NCBI GenBank assembly: GCA_918026815.1
Contig: CAKJVC010000083.1
Location: 248,001 to 312,000 of the forward strand
Direction: 5' to 3'
Source: Chalara sp. BL73
Taxonomy: Eukaryota > Ascomycota > Leotiomycetes > Helotiales
DNA length: 64,000 bases
Position 1 is the stretch's first letter. Each line of letters opens with the position of its first letter. A model generated the notes under the pieces. The model was not told where the DNA came from, searched no databases, and saw only the letters and a program-made list of their open reading frames with translations. The position numbers were made by a program, and so were the translations under genes. This document shows positions 53,317 to 64,000 of the stretch, piece after piece.

Positions 53317-54874
53317 TTAGTGTATTACGCTCGATTCTTCTATACATGCTGGTTTCCTGGGGTGCAATAACCAAAACTTAGCTTCTAGCCCATCGGTACA
53401 TGATGCATCCTCATCTCGCGGAAAATCTCTCAAATACTCTACCAGTGCTACCTCGACATTGAATCTAATCTGGGAGTCCGTTGAGCCCATCCACGCGGCC
53501 TGCAGAGCCATGGCCATGTAACTTCCTCCCAATGGTCTGTACTGTGCAGCAGATCCTTCATACGCCAAAATCTCGTTTGCAAAACCATTCGATTCTGCCT
53601 CAAGTTGACCACTATTTTCCATGTCGGTGGAACGAAGATTGATGTTTAGTACGATCGCAATGGAAAGAGCAAAGACGTATGCACGCTGAAGTTCAGCTTG
53701 AACTCTCATCAATGTGGCGTAGTCAGAGACTCCTTCGGGAAAACCTCCATATTTTATAACTTGCAAAAGTATTCCTTCCAAAAGATTCTTGAAGATTTGG
53801 TAATTCTCTCGCGAACTGTGAAGGAGTTCCTCGTCTTCAATACCTGTAAGGCACACTCTCTTTCCGCGCTGTATAAAGCCTGGTAGTCTCGCGATACAAC
53901 GCATCATTATCCCTTCAGCCGTCGCCCCATCAAGCTGATTGACTACGATAGTCTCCCATTCCATCGGGCTAAAGTGAATATTGGCATTGAATATAGCTCC
54001 TAAGAGCTGTCACTATGTCAGCCATGATATAAGAAAAAAACTAGCGCATCACAACACTCACGACTGGACCACGCAAAGATAGGAGTAGCTTGCATTCAAA
54101 GTCATCTTGTGGATTGTAATATCGTCGTGCCTTCAAAATCTGTGCGGCGCCTTCGTAATGTCCCCACTGTTTCTCCTTGACGCCCAGGAAACTCTGCGAT
54201 GAAGCTTATTTAGCTGAAACACTTTAACCAAGGAGATGGCAAACTGACCTGACATGTCAGCAGGATCAAAACAGCGCAGAGTGTTTCCGCGGCACAAGCC
54301 TTTACTGGATCATCCAAGTATTGACGAAGTGCCCTGAGTGCCCGAGAATATCTTGCCAGAGTGCTAGTGCCAATCCCCCGGCGTAGACAGACATCTGAAT
54401 GTGCACCTACCAATGCATCGACAGCCGAATCCAAGGCTCCATTATTGCCCAGACGTTGTGGAATGTGTTCAAGAAAACTGCCATAGGTCCATAAAAGGTT
54501 AAATTTGAAGCTTGTTGTTGTCTTGATGGTATTGAAGAAGGAGCTGGATAATAGTGTCAGGTGGTTGCTTGGGGACTGAGGAACTTCTAGGCTGCCAGTC
54601 CGCCTTGTCGAAATGAGAGTTTGCTCAGGATTTAGACTCTCGCCAGGGGAGGATGTATCGCTTAGAAACCCCACTTCTTTGAATTGATATCTCTGCTGCC
54701 CTACGCCTATGCAAGGCAAATTGAGCCGCTGGCATCTCGAACATGCCGGCTTTTCCTGGCCACACTGTGTCACGATTAACTTGACACTCATTGCTCTAAA
54801 ACAATATGCCCACGGACCTTCTTCCTCTGCTTACGACACCCATCGCAACCGCGGCTTGAGGGTACGCCTGGCAT
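53317..54874 (-). CDS. Zn2Cys6 transcription factor
   Basis: Four exons: 54818-54874, 54249-54764, 54062-54193 and 53317-54006. All phase 0, 464 aa. The binuclear cluster is split by intron 1: CDGC RKQRKK in exon 1, then C GQEKPACSRC QRLNLPC in exon 2. This gives the canonical C-x2-C-x6-C-x6-C-x2-C-x6-C. The rest is the usual fungal-specific helical regulatory region (LRGPV, IFNANIHFSPMEWETIV, NQLDGATAEGIMMRC). It should bind DNA as a nuclear regulator with CGG-type half sites. Targets unknown. The nearest candidates are the RTA1 gene and the unknown conserved gene. Confidence 0.85.
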
Positions 54875-55571
54875 GATCCACACTTCAACGTTGTGGATTG
54901 CTCGCTCAAGCCGATGAGATTGCAAGGCCTATGTCAGTACGCATGGGAAATACAATAACTGGGGAACAGAAAAGTAGAGTGAGCGTTTGGTATTTCCCGA
55001 TAAAGTTACAGAGGCTTGGACCAGCCAAGCAGCCACTGTCCGCAGCGCACGCAATGTGGGGCAGTTCTTCCATTAACCACTCAGAGCGGTTGCATTGCAG
55101 CACGTTGGACGTTGGAAAAGACCAGGGTTCGCACCGGCCAATCGCAACCGAAATGCATCGCGAATGCACTAACCCAATATGGCCCTATGGCGCGCTCCGA
55201 TATCGATATCATCCTCACCTGCACAACGTTTTTCGGTCTGAGCTGCCTACAATATGCGGCGCCATTCTCAACGTTGTAAAAGGCGGTTCAGCGGGTGCGA
55301 GTACCATTGTGGCTGTTTTACGGCTTTCCTAAACTTCGCGCTGTGCCACGATAGCCTGCATCTGGACCTTCTGAGGTTCTCCGTCATTTGGAAGTCTAAC
55401 ATGGGTATGAGGGTAGATAAACAGATGGCCATGGCCCTTCTTCCTCTCATCACTTTGCGATAAGTATCCTCCGCCTTCCCTCTCTTCTTCCGGCTGGGCC
55501 TATCACCGCGGAAACGCTTTGCTACTGAACACCACTTCGCCCTGTACCTTTCCTTGAGCAAACACGACAAA
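54875..55571. promoter_or_regulatory. Divergent intergenic region of regulator and RTA1 gene
   Basis: About 700 bp between a regulator transcribed leftward and an RTA1-type gene transcribed rightward. This is a common layout for a regulator and its target. No CGG-paired site was clearly picked out. Confidence 0.35.
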
Positions 55572-56659
55572 ATGAGTTCAAATATTGAAAACTATTATGT
55601 CTACAAGCCTTCAGAAATCCTCCCCGTTGTATTTGCGGTTCTTCTTGGAATATCTTTAGCTGTACACACTTGGCAAAATTTGTACGTCGGGCAGAGCCAA
55701 TGTGAATTTTCATCAAGAACCCTCAAACTAATATCTTCAGTCAATACAAATACTGGAGGGTGATGTATCTGATGATCTGGGGCGGTCTCGTCGGTACATC
55801 TGGATGGGTGATGCGCGTCATCTCAGCACGTCAGCCTGGACATCTCGGTCTCTACTCTGCGCAATACACCCTTATTCTTTGCGCTCCCCCAATCTATTCA
55901 GCAGCCGAGTACGTCGTCCTCGGTCGACTTATGCATTATGTTCCTATGCACGCACCGTTGAACCCCGGTCGTGTCACATACCTTTTCATCTATCTCGGAG
56001 CCGTCGTGGAGGGCTTATCGGCGGCTGGGGCATCACAGCTCTCTGTTTCTGCAGACAATAATTCGTTGGCTGAGAGTGGCGCGAAACTGCTAATCGCTGG
56101 AGTTATAATGCAGGCTGTGGTGGAGTGTGTCTTTATTGGGTTTGTGGGCATGATACACTATCGTTGTGTGAAATCGAACATGCTTACCTCTAATATTCGA
56201 AATATCTGTATCGTCCTCTACGGCACATCGACTCTCATCTTGTTGCGCTGCATCTATCGAGGTGTCGAGAAGGTTTCGATCCTGAAAGTGGTGGCATCGT
56301 CAGGAAACTGCGGCCAGACTTGTGTGGCTGTTCTCAGACATGAGTGGTATCTTTACGTGTTCGAAGCGGCGCCCGTGGTTGTATTCACCTACTGGTTGAA
56401 TCTTATACATCCTGGCAGATTTCTGCCACAACAGAAACAAGTGTTCTTGGATTATAATCAAAAAGAGCGCCAAGGCCCCGGTTGGCAGGATTCACGATCC
56501 AAAGGGATGACTTTCGTCGATCTGTTCGATATCAATGGGTTTCTGAAAGGGACGTCAGCGAGTGACAAGTTCTGGGAGAGAGCTGAAGAATGGCCAATTG
56601 TGGGAGAGAGAAATGGGCAACAAGGCGAGGATAATCCTGGACTCGAACGAGGCAGATGA
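55572..56659 (+). CDS. RTA1-like seven-TM lipid-translocating/resistance protein
   Basis: Exons 55572-55681 and 55741-56659, intron 55682-55740 (GTACGT to CTTCAG), 342 aa. It is a polytopic protein with hydrophobic segments throughout (PVVFAVLLGISLAVHTW; YTLILCAPPIYSAAEYVVLG; TYLFIYLGAVVEGLSAAG; VFEAAPVVVFTYWLNLIHPG), the order and spacing of the RTA1/RSB1 family. The APPIYSAAEY and HP-G motifs are characteristic. Members export or flip lipids or sphingoid bases and confer toxin resistance at the plasma membrane. The cytosolic C-terminus is hydrophilic. Start at the ATG preceding YYVYKPSEILP, as in relatives. Confidence 0.85.
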
Positions 56660-57248
56660 TTTGATAGCATGAAGCGATGGTTTCCCTTGGTGGAGTAAGG
56701 TTGGTTGAGTTAGCACACTGGTTTTTCTTTGTGATCTTTAGAATAGTTTATGTTTTTCGGTATAACAATGGGGTATATGTTTATTCACTCTCATATTATT
56801 CATTACCTATCATTTCTACATTGGCAAAATTCGTCCCCCAGCCATAGTAGGTTAGAAATTGGACAAGGGGAAGGTATTCAAGCTATGCGGTTGCTGAGTC
56901 TAGAAATCCTTTCCACTATTGACATTACGAAACGTCAGCGTATCAACCAAGACCTTAAAATCCACCAAGACGCCACCTTACCAAGCCTATATCCCACTCA
57001 TTCTCGAGCGTCGCCCCAGGATATCTTGGACAGCAGGGGAGCTGGCTGCGTGTTTGACCCGCGCTAGGGCCCGCCTTCTGGTACTGGTGGGACTAGAAAT
57101 CAAAGCGTGTCTTGTAAAATCTAGGGGCACGTGCAGCTTAAATATACTGAAACTGACAATGTGGCCTTCGCCTGCCTCGTTACCAGGTCGCCGGCGGAGG
57201 ATATCGCGGATGAGCAAGGGAGGCAGAGTCGAAGCTAGGATATACGCA
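56660..57248. other. Intergenic, possible decayed transposon
   Basis: Frames on the plus strand (56919-57302) show no recognised domain. The following hAT fragment suggests this is part of the same old insertion. Confidence 0.3.
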
Positions 57249-57668
57249 TCATGTCCCAATGTTTGTAAAGGTGCTCAAAAGCTTCGTAGGCATAGTTGGT
57301 AGCCCACCGCCCCCAGCCCGTGGCATCACCGTCAAGATAGGACAGTGTAGCCGGTAGTGTATACCCCGTACATACGGCCGTACAGATAGAATAGCACCGC
57401 CGTAAAATAACTCATCTAATACGTATACAATCCACGTGGCATGCCCCCAGCTTTTACTTTCCACCTCTTCCTCTATCGATTGCTCTTCTATATCCTCTAG
57501 ATAGAACATTTGAACTTGATACCAGGACCGTAAGCACTCTAATGCTCCAATTACTTCTACCGGGAGCTTATTACGGCGATCGGTAATAGTGATTATGCAA
57601 GATGAGAATAGACGTTCAGGCGCTGCACTTATTGCAGGAATAAAAAGTAGTGTCGGAATACCTACCAC
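57249..57668 (-). pseudogene. hAT transposase C-terminal fragment
   Basis: The minus strand encodes IPAISAAPERLFSS, ITDRRNKLPVEVIGALECL and RSWYQ. This is the hAT dimerisation region (SAxxERLFSxA...ITxxRNRL). It is interrupted at its upstream end by LTR family E starting at 57651. The catalytic part is missing. Confidence 0.8.
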
Positions 57669-57735
57669 GTAGCAAAAGACGTAGTAGCTGTGACTACGTT
57701 CTTGCTGGTGTGGTTCTGATATTCTTGATTGATTC
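57651..57735 (-). repeat. LTR family E, partial
   Basis: TGTCGGAATACCTACCACGT ... CTTGATTGATTCC, reverse copy of the 3' half of 17420-17618. It disrupts the hAT fragment. Confidence 0.7.
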
Positions 57736-58183
57736 CTCTAAGCTACGGCCTATTACCAGGTAGTTATATAATGGCAGAAGGCCCACAATCCTCGTGATCT
57801 GAATCATCCGATGGAACGCGTGAAACTATGTACATGCATTCCAACAAGTAGATTTAAAGCCATCTTACCCAAATTAGGGTATACAGATTGCCGCTCAGGC
57901 GTCTTCTACCAATCCTTCACATCTTCAAAGTCATGCTGTGGTAGTGCTTCGCAGTATCGAGCATATTCATCCATATACTGGCTGGGAGGCACCTGTTGTA
58001 CAAGGCATACTTCCACTCCGAGAACTTGTTTGGTAGCCGGTTAGGCGCCTTCAGTTGAGTAGGACAAGGACGATAGGTTAGGAAGGCATTAAGACTAGTA
58101 GACATATACCTCTTTTTCCACATATTCTCTAAAGCAACCTTTGATAGTTGCCACCATGCCTCGTCCTAGTGTTCTTGAATATT
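57736..58183. other. Intergenic, unassigned
   Basis: A minus-strand frame at 57917-58123 (YRPCPTQLKAPNRLPNKF) has protein-like composition but no family I can name. Probably transposon-derived. Confidence 0.25.
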
Positions 58184-58440
58184 GTAACAAACAGAGAGCA
58201 GCAGGAAGGATTGCAATAGAGCAGGTAAAGACAGGTATGAATGCAAAAGCAATAGTATTGTTTAAGGACATGTATGTTGTAAAGACACGTGACTACCAAA
58301 TACAAAAGTAATAGTATTGTATTGATATGAAATATAGGTCTATGAATCTGTGACAGACTCAAGCTTGCCCTCCTCTAAGGGGTTCTAGCTTTCTTTTGTA
58401 TCCTTCGCCCCTCGACGGTGTCCTACAGTGTCACAAGCTT
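58184..58440 (+). repeat. LTR family A variant
   Basis: TGTAACAAACAGAGAGCAGC ... CCTACAGTGTCACA, related in reverse to 9179-9404. It abuts the full family A LTR at 58448, joined by the AGCTTGTGACT palindrome arm. Confidence 0.65.
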
Positions 58441-58447
58441 GTGACTT

Positions 58448-58835
58448 TGTAACAAGTAGAGGGTAGCAGGAGGGATTGCAATACAGTAGACTAAAAACAC
58501 GTGACTAGCAATGTGGTTTTCAACAGTGATGTATTGGTATCAAAAGTATGCTTGTCAGTCTAGCAGGAAAACTCAAGCTTGCCTTCCTCCAGGGAGCTCT
58601 AGCTCTTCTAGAGCTCTTTCTTATATCCCATAACAGTGCTCACTGTGCTTAATAGTGCTGTATCCTTGACCTACGGAACCACCGAGCTCTACAGGTCGGT
58701 ATCCCCGAAAAGTATTCTATCAATCGAAGCCCACGATAGTCTAGACTATACGCCTCCATAGTGGCTGTAAGCCTTTGGCTGGCTGTCGGCTCGCATACAG
58801 CGTGCAACCGACCCTAACCGACTCTGGCTGTTACA
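58448..58835 (+). repeat. LTR family A, full-length copy
   Basis: 388 bp from TGTAACAAGTAGAGGG to GACTCTGGCTGTTACA with inverted ends. No target duplication. Directly precedes the MULE remnant. Confidence 0.85.
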
Positions 58836-60110
58836 CGATGCTTTGCTTCAAACATTTTAAAGACAAAGGAATACAGTTTAATATCAATATAATAGCTACA
58901 AATCGGACTCGTCACCTTTTTATTGCTTACCCTCAGTCAATCCAACTTGCTTAAACCAACCAGGACGTTATACTCGTTGATAATACATACAAAACCAACA
59001 AATTTGATATGCTACTTCTTCATATAATTGGTAAGCTTTACTTTTTTATTTATACTAATCTTTATACTAATTTATTCTATAGGTAATACAAGTTCAGGCA
59101 TGACATTTTCAATTGGGTTTTTCCTTTTTCCAGGCGAAACAAAAAAAGATTTTGAACGGGCATTTCATTGTTTGTAAAAGCTTGGAATCAAGCCTGCAGT
59201 TGTAGTTATGGACGGTGACTAGGCTCAGAAGTATGCTTCAGAAGAAGTATTTCTGTATGCTCCTACACTACTTTGCATTTGGCACGTTAATCAATGTGTT
59301 GTTGCCAAGTGTAAAAACATAGTTGGAAACGAAAACTGGTCAGCATTTGAAACTGCTTAGCGTACAGTTATTCAAGCACGTACAATTAAGGAATTTTATA
59401 AGCATTGGCTTGAATTTCAAACTCAATATTTAACTCCTAAAACTCAGCAGTGTGTAACATAGTTACAAAATAAATAACTAAAGCCTGGCTAAAAAGAGCG
59501 TCTAGTTGCAGCTTGGACAAATCAACATTTACACTTTGGGATACGAGTCACGTCGCGCGTTGAAAGTGCTTATGCTTATATTAATCGTTATTTAAGGGGC
59601 AAAAAAACCAAAAAAAAGGGTTTATTTGTCATGGTTATTTATTGAAGCAGCTGTAATTAGCCAAATTACAGCTGTGTCGACTCGTACGGCTATACAACAA
59701 GACCGGGCACCTTTTGATATAAACAAAAAGCTATTTCAGGGTGTTTTGGAGTTATTACATAACACGCACTCCGGCATGTACAGCAGCATTTACAGCTTGT
59801 TTCACTGCCTTTACAGCTTTGTACAGGAAGCTTTACACAGTCAATAGGCTTGCTTTGTGCACATATATGTGACATAAAGAAGTCTATAAGTGGTCTTACT
59901 CCGTCAGACTTCCATAAGCACTGGTACTGGGACCGCCGAAGTATTTTACAGCCACTTCTTGACCCACTGCCAGCTGGTAGACAACGTACAGCTAACTTGC
60001 GAGTAGCCAGTACAGGCCGTAATTATTCTTTCAAGAGGAGAAGAACAAACAAAGCGATAACCTGCATGTTCAGCATGCCATAAGCAAGGCCATTCAATGA
60101 ATAGCTATAA
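58836..60110 (+). pseudogene. MULE transposase remnant, RIP-like mutated
   Basis: A Mutator-like transposase. I see VDNTYKTNKFDMLLLHIIG, an intron (~59030-59082, GTAAGC to CTATAG), then FSIGFFLFPGETKKDF, PAVVVMDGD, LLCIWHVNQCVVAKCK and ESAYAYINRYL, plus a C-terminal zinc-knuckle-like block (CSACHKQGHSMNSY). Family-expected Trp, Gln and Arg codons have become TAA, TAG or TGA in at least eight places, and the last zinc-knuckle Cys is Tyr (TGT to TAT). All fit C:G to T:A change. The region is markedly AT-rich. No terminal inverted repeats were found. Confidence 0.85.
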
Positions 60111-60317
60111 TTGACCAGTAAGGCTACAGGCATCAATTGCTAAACAAAGTCAAATCTTCTTGATATAGACATAGCAGCAAAGCAGCCACTGGCGCTTACA
60201 GCACCTGTAGCGTCCTTTGTGATTACAGGGCCTATAGAGTCTACTATAACTGTGGCATCCCCCGCACTTACAGCGCCTACAGCGTCAACTGTGTCTCCCT
60301 GTTTGTCTTTCAACGTC

Positions 60318-62395
60318 TTAAATAAGGTCAAAGTCTTCTAAGTCAACATTAACGTTCCGTAGTGTCTCTGGCGTGACTTCTAACACATGTGGGTATCTTT
60401 GATACTCTTTGTAATGAATTCCCATTTCCATCAAAATCGCAGATGGATCAGTCTTTAACTCGTTTGTCCGAATATCCAACAACGCAACACGAAGATTATC
60501 AATGGCAGTGGTGCTAAGAGAGTGACCGAACTTATTTATCGGCCTGTAAAAGCTGGGGAAAGGCCCGTGGATCATCTCGCCCATCATTAGGCCCGGCACG
60601 TAACAAATGCCCACAACCTGATACATTCTGTCTGGCGCGGAGGTTGTAGCATATTCCCGTAGCAATACTGGAAGCCTGCAACCAAGTAACACACAAATAA
60701 AGTCGTTCGGGCAGGTACCAAGTGGTGCCAGCCCAATAAGGCCATCAACAGTCAAAAAAATACAGCGCCCCACAATGTTTGTAGCGCATGCCCGGAAAAA
60801 AGCTTCAGATGGATGCATTGATGCTTCCTCTAACTCCTCATAACTTTCATCAGTCGTCCATATGGTGCGTAGATCTCGTACAGTTCGATCAAACTCAGGC
60901 CAATATGTATCAGGCGGGTCAAAATCATGGGCAAACCCCAAACCAACAAAGACGCGAGCGTAAGCCTCAATAACTGTTCCCCCATTCTTGTAAGGTGCAT
61001 CGAAGTCCTCCAATGGCTTCAATTGCCTTATTAGGTCGACCATGTCGTCGTGAGAGACCGCTGATTCGTAGTCGCCAGTGAGTGCGCAGCGAACTTCACC
61101 TATCCTCGACGCCCGGACGCCAGCAACACGGAGCACTCCTTGCCCAAGAAACTTGACCTGTGCAGATATCCACCCACAGGCACTCCACGTCCCCCAAGGC
61201 AGGTTTAGCTGTTTTAAAGGACTTGACCAGTCTGGAACCCAACTTGGTATATCCAGGACTTTAGAGGAAAGTTCACAGGTATCTAAAATTTTCAACGAAC
61301 GACGCTGGGTGATGATCTTGAGGACAACCTCTATATAGATGTCTGAGACAGATTTGGAATAATCTGCCTGGATGCCTAAACGTTGATCAGGCTCGCATAG
61401 CAAGCTGAATACTGCGTAGATCATGTCTCGCGGATCGGTGCTTTTGGAGCCGCGAATATCTGTTCGAAGGTCACGATAACCCAGAAACCCTGGTCTTATC
61501 CTACAAAGCTGTTCAACCAGTCTTAGAGATCGAATGTAGGTGAGCCTCCGTTCTCCAATACGCCAAATATCGCCAGGCTGGCGAAAGATGGAATATGCCC
61601 CTTTTCTAAACGAATCCCACTCAACCTCTGTACTTCCGCATTTCACTAGAGCCTTTGTGGAAAGGCCAATTTCTTGACGGATCCAGATTCGCTCAAACCA
61701 CGGCCGCTCAAAGAGGGAACATATGCAGCGCAGTTCCTGCTCGTTAAACGGTGCCTTCGCGGCGAGATCCCCCCATGCTAATTCCGAAGTGCCACGTGCC
61801 GGCTTTATGCTTGTTGTTCCCCAATTGATTTCAACTTGGCGGCCAACATGAGCTATGGTCTCAAGAGCACGACCGCTGTCGTTCTCCTCTGGGCCCAACC
61901 ATGCCAAAACGCGATTTGCAAGTCGATAAATGTTGCCCATGAGAGGGATTTGGGAATTTTTTTCCTCAATATCCTTTTGATTGATACAAAGAGAATCAAC
62001 CCAGAGTTGCCGATCCTCTGTTGTATATCTGAGGTGCCGAAGAGCGATATCAAGGTTGTTTGTAATGGAAATGGAACTTCCGTCAGACATTATTGCATTT
62101 TTGGGGTTCTTTGGTGAGCCCCAGACATATGAAAGGGCCTCATATTGGAATGATCCAGAACGCAGCTGAGAACAGCTGGACTAGACTGAATTAGAGGGTC
62201 GGTAACTTGGACAGCAGGAAAATCACGTACTCCCAACTGTATCTCGCTCAAAGAGATGCGAATTGGATCCAAAAACGAGCCTGGATAAAGCGTGACAACC
62301 CTGATACTCTGGCCAGGTGGATTTAAAGGCTCGTAGACGAGACGTTTTGTAATATTAGCTGGGAGCGACATCTGAGGCAAGGCTATTTTCATCAA
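60318..62395 (-). CDS. HET-domain protein
   Basis: Two exons: 62231-62395 and 60318-62165. Intron 62166-62230 (GTACGT, CTAAT branch, CTCAG) keeps phase 0, about 670 aa. The HET domain opens just after the intron (FQYEALSYVWGSPKNP), continues with LWVDSLCINQKDIEEKNSQ and VLAWLGPEENDSG, and holds RPWFERIWIRQEIGLS. The C-terminal half has SWVPDWSSP and the RMYQVVGICYVPGLMMGEMI tail, similar to the HET protein at 39558. The start at 62395 (MMKIALPQMSLPA) is the most upstream ATG. The third Met (62374) is also possible. Expected role: incompatibility-linked cell death. Confidence 0.85.
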
Positions 62396-62516
62396 AAGAT
62401 CATTCTCTAGTTTTATGTGGATCGTAACTATCCAAGAGAACGACGGGTCAATGATTTATTCATTGAATATTATTGAGGGAACGCCCGGGCTGTAGTAACT
62501 ACTTATACTTTACCCT

Positions 62517-62696
62517 GAGCGCACGTAGCACCGCGATCTCTGCACAGTGCTAGTATGCTCGTTGAGGTTGGTGGATAAGTCTTGATTGTTGGTTGTGTTT
62601 CTAAGTTGTTACAGGATCGTGAAGTTGCAGGTCTGAAAGGACCCACAACTCACATGATCGGGTGTTCACGTGATTCTACTTACATGCGTTCCGACA
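62517..62696 (-). repeat. Fragments of LTR families D and E
   Basis: 62517-62612 matches the middle of family D (GCACGTAGCACCGCGATCTC). 62630-62696 is the reverse of the family E 5' end, finishing TGCGTTCCGACA. These lie side by side. Confidence 0.6.
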
Positions 62697-62748
62697 GTCA
62701 GGTTGGTGCAGTAGCCATAAACTTTAGGATATGGAGGAAGCTGGAATA

Positions 62749-63560
62749 TCAGGTAGAAACGAGTTGTATTGGGACTATGTATCTACCAAATCGTTCTAAA
62801 TCAGAGCCAATGCCAAATCTATCGTCGGTGTAGACCCAGCTTGGAAAAAATGACGGAACCGCACTTCCTAATCGGCCTGCAAAGCTAGGATCGATTAAGG
62901 TGATACAGCAAACATTGGTCATGATGTTGCTGGGACTCACGTCTCCGTGGCTGAAGCCTACACAATGGAACCGATCAAACGCTTGCTTAATGCCATCAGC
63001 TCGCGAACGTAACTTAGACGCTTCGAGTTTGGAGAGCTTTTCCATTCGGTAACCGCAAGTGATCCCATTGTCCAAGATGGGCTGCTGGTCAAATTCTACA
63101 ACAGGCAGTCCGAGCTTTGTCAACTTAGTAAGTATGTCGAATTCATATTGAATAAGCTTTATAGACACCTCGTTTGAATAAGCAAGCTTGAGAAGAGGAA
63201 TTCGACCGCGTTTGGTAATTCGAATAGACGCGTAAAACCGTAGTCAAGTAGCATCGAGTCTTTCCAGATAGCAGCTATTTCAGAGCTTTGATGTACCGGC
63301 AAAATGTCGACGTTTTTAAGAGAGGGTGAGCTTTCAAGATCAGGGTAATCAGGCAATCCCGACCAAGTGATTGAAAACGGCTGGTGGTCGGAATTGACGA
63401 TACATCGATACGATCCAGGCACTCCCGCACTTTGAGGCGGTGTTATCGGTTTGGCCTTATAGCCTCGGAAGTGCTGAGTAGATTGCGTGAGACACGAGCT
63501 TATTGAGGTTGGTCGAGGACGTGTGAGTGGGGATTTTGTCTGCGGGTTGCTAGTGCGCAA
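62749..63560 (-). pseudogene. Protein kinase-like (APH/RIO-type) gene, frameshifted
   Basis: Two minus-strand blocks. The first (63560-63220) has an N-terminal region with SITWSGLPDYPDLESSP and LLDYGFTRLFELP. The second (63168-62749) has LIQYEFDILTKLTKLGLPVV, the catalytic loop FSHGDVSPSNIM and the metal-binding LIDPSFAGRLGS, then FFPSWVYTD. Matching residues of IPLLKLAYSN appear in a third frame between them, so about one base has been lost near 63210. The catalytic Asp (HGD) and Asn are intact, so activity was likely before the frameshift. Similar genes are frequent next to HET genes in ascomycetes. Confidence 0.65.
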
Positions 63561-64000
63561 TTTGGTTCTCCGGAGGCGTATTCCTGGTACCAGTCAGTTA
63601 GCAGTTCCCTACACTATAGAACCCATACCTCGGATCCTTTGCGCTTGAGTATGAGCCATATCAAAGAAATGATGTCTGTTGTGGGCAGAGCTTCTTAGCT
63701 CGAGATGAGAATGGACATGCGCCGGTCAATTAATTGATTTGAGTCGAGGGACTGAGTCGAGGGATTTCGCGAGTCTATCAAGCCGCGGTGGCAGATCTGG
63801 TCGAAATACCAGATGTTGTAGCTAATATAAATTGCGGCTTCAAAAATGTGCAGATGTCGCCGTTACGTTGCAATGCTGCGTTTTCGGTGTGGTTGGAGGT
63901 AATGAAATTGACAACGATCACACTCCAGCCACAGTTGATCTCTATGCCTGTGGCCGTAAATTTTGAAAACAGCAAATATAAGTTAGCCGAGCAAAATGTT
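63561..64000. other. Window end, no gene supported
   Basis: Small minus-strand frame 63778-63975 may be an upstream exon of the broken kinase-like gene, but no splice join could be shown. Contains a doubled GAGTCGAGGGA motif near 63742-63765. Confidence 0.25.

Noticed and set aside
54898..55332. Plus-strand 144-aa frame upstream of the RTA1 gene
   Set aside because: No motif, lies in the divergent promoter region, and several alternative frames overlap.
60140..60331. Minus-strand 63-aa frame just downstream of the HET gene
   Set aside because: Ala/Val repeats from a short ACAGC-type repetition; no start context, no family.

Overview
The window is nuclear DNA of a filamentous ascomycete (Pezizomycotina). 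Genes carry short GT-AG introns (45-78 bp) with CTAAC/CTGAC-like branch sites. Family content is typical of that group: HET domains, HeLo and other fungal STAND N-termini, a Zn2Cys6 regulator, an RTA1 protein and an AcuF-type C2H2 region. Dead transposons and genes carry TGG/CAG-to-stop changes that resemble repeat-induced point mutation (RIP). The sequence does not fix a class or genus. No rRNA, tRNA or CRISPR was recognised. Splice sites are inferred from reading frame, family motifs and GT-AG signals. For the long multi-exon genes, the summed exon length is a multiple of three each time.

Layout. 1-3.3 kb: an unidentified decayed coding stretch and a broken APH-type phosphotransferase gene. 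3.9-7.1 kb: a gene with a fungal STAND N-terminal domain. 7.1-12.1 kb: a transposon graveyard of nested solo LTRs, a Fot1/pogo transposase and LINE reverse transcriptase/RNase H pieces. 12.3-16.9 kb: a HeLo-NACHT-ankyrin-ZZ receptor with almost identical ankyrin units. 17.4-20.8 kb: a broken ferric-reductase-like gene cut by an LTR, more LTRs, and a Ty3 chromodomain/3' LTR fragment. 21.1-22.9 kb: a HET gene. 24.0-25.8 kb: an ankyrin remnant and a small conserved gene. 26.6-34.5 kb: three contiguous genes, namely a C2H2/pseudokinase protein, a multidomain subtilisin-like protease transcribed divergently from it, and a 282-aa gasdermin-like protein lying tail-to-tail with the protease. 35.3-37.7 kb: a HET gene with one internal stop. 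39.6-41.5 kb: a HET gene. 42-44.8 kb: nested repeats. 44.9-50.1 kb: a Cys-type chymotrypsin-like/CorA-like membrane protein, divergent from a tail-anchored conserved protein. 51.8-56.7 kb: a conserved unknown protein, a Zn2Cys6 factor and an RTA1 protein. 57.2-60.1 kb: hAT, LTR and MULE remains. 60.3-62.4 kb: a HET gene. 62.7-63.6 kb: a broken kinase-like gene.

How the genes fit together. The window looks like a self/non-self recognition and regulated cell-death island. It holds four HET proteins, one full NLR, one STAND-type N-terminal protein and a protease-gasdermin pair. The pair follows the Podospora HET-Q2/HET-Q1 logic, in which a subtilisin-like protease cleaves the C-terminus of a small gasdermin to release pore formation. 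I consider it the most interesting system here. The surrounding repeats and point-mutation decay fit a fast-turnover accessory compartment.
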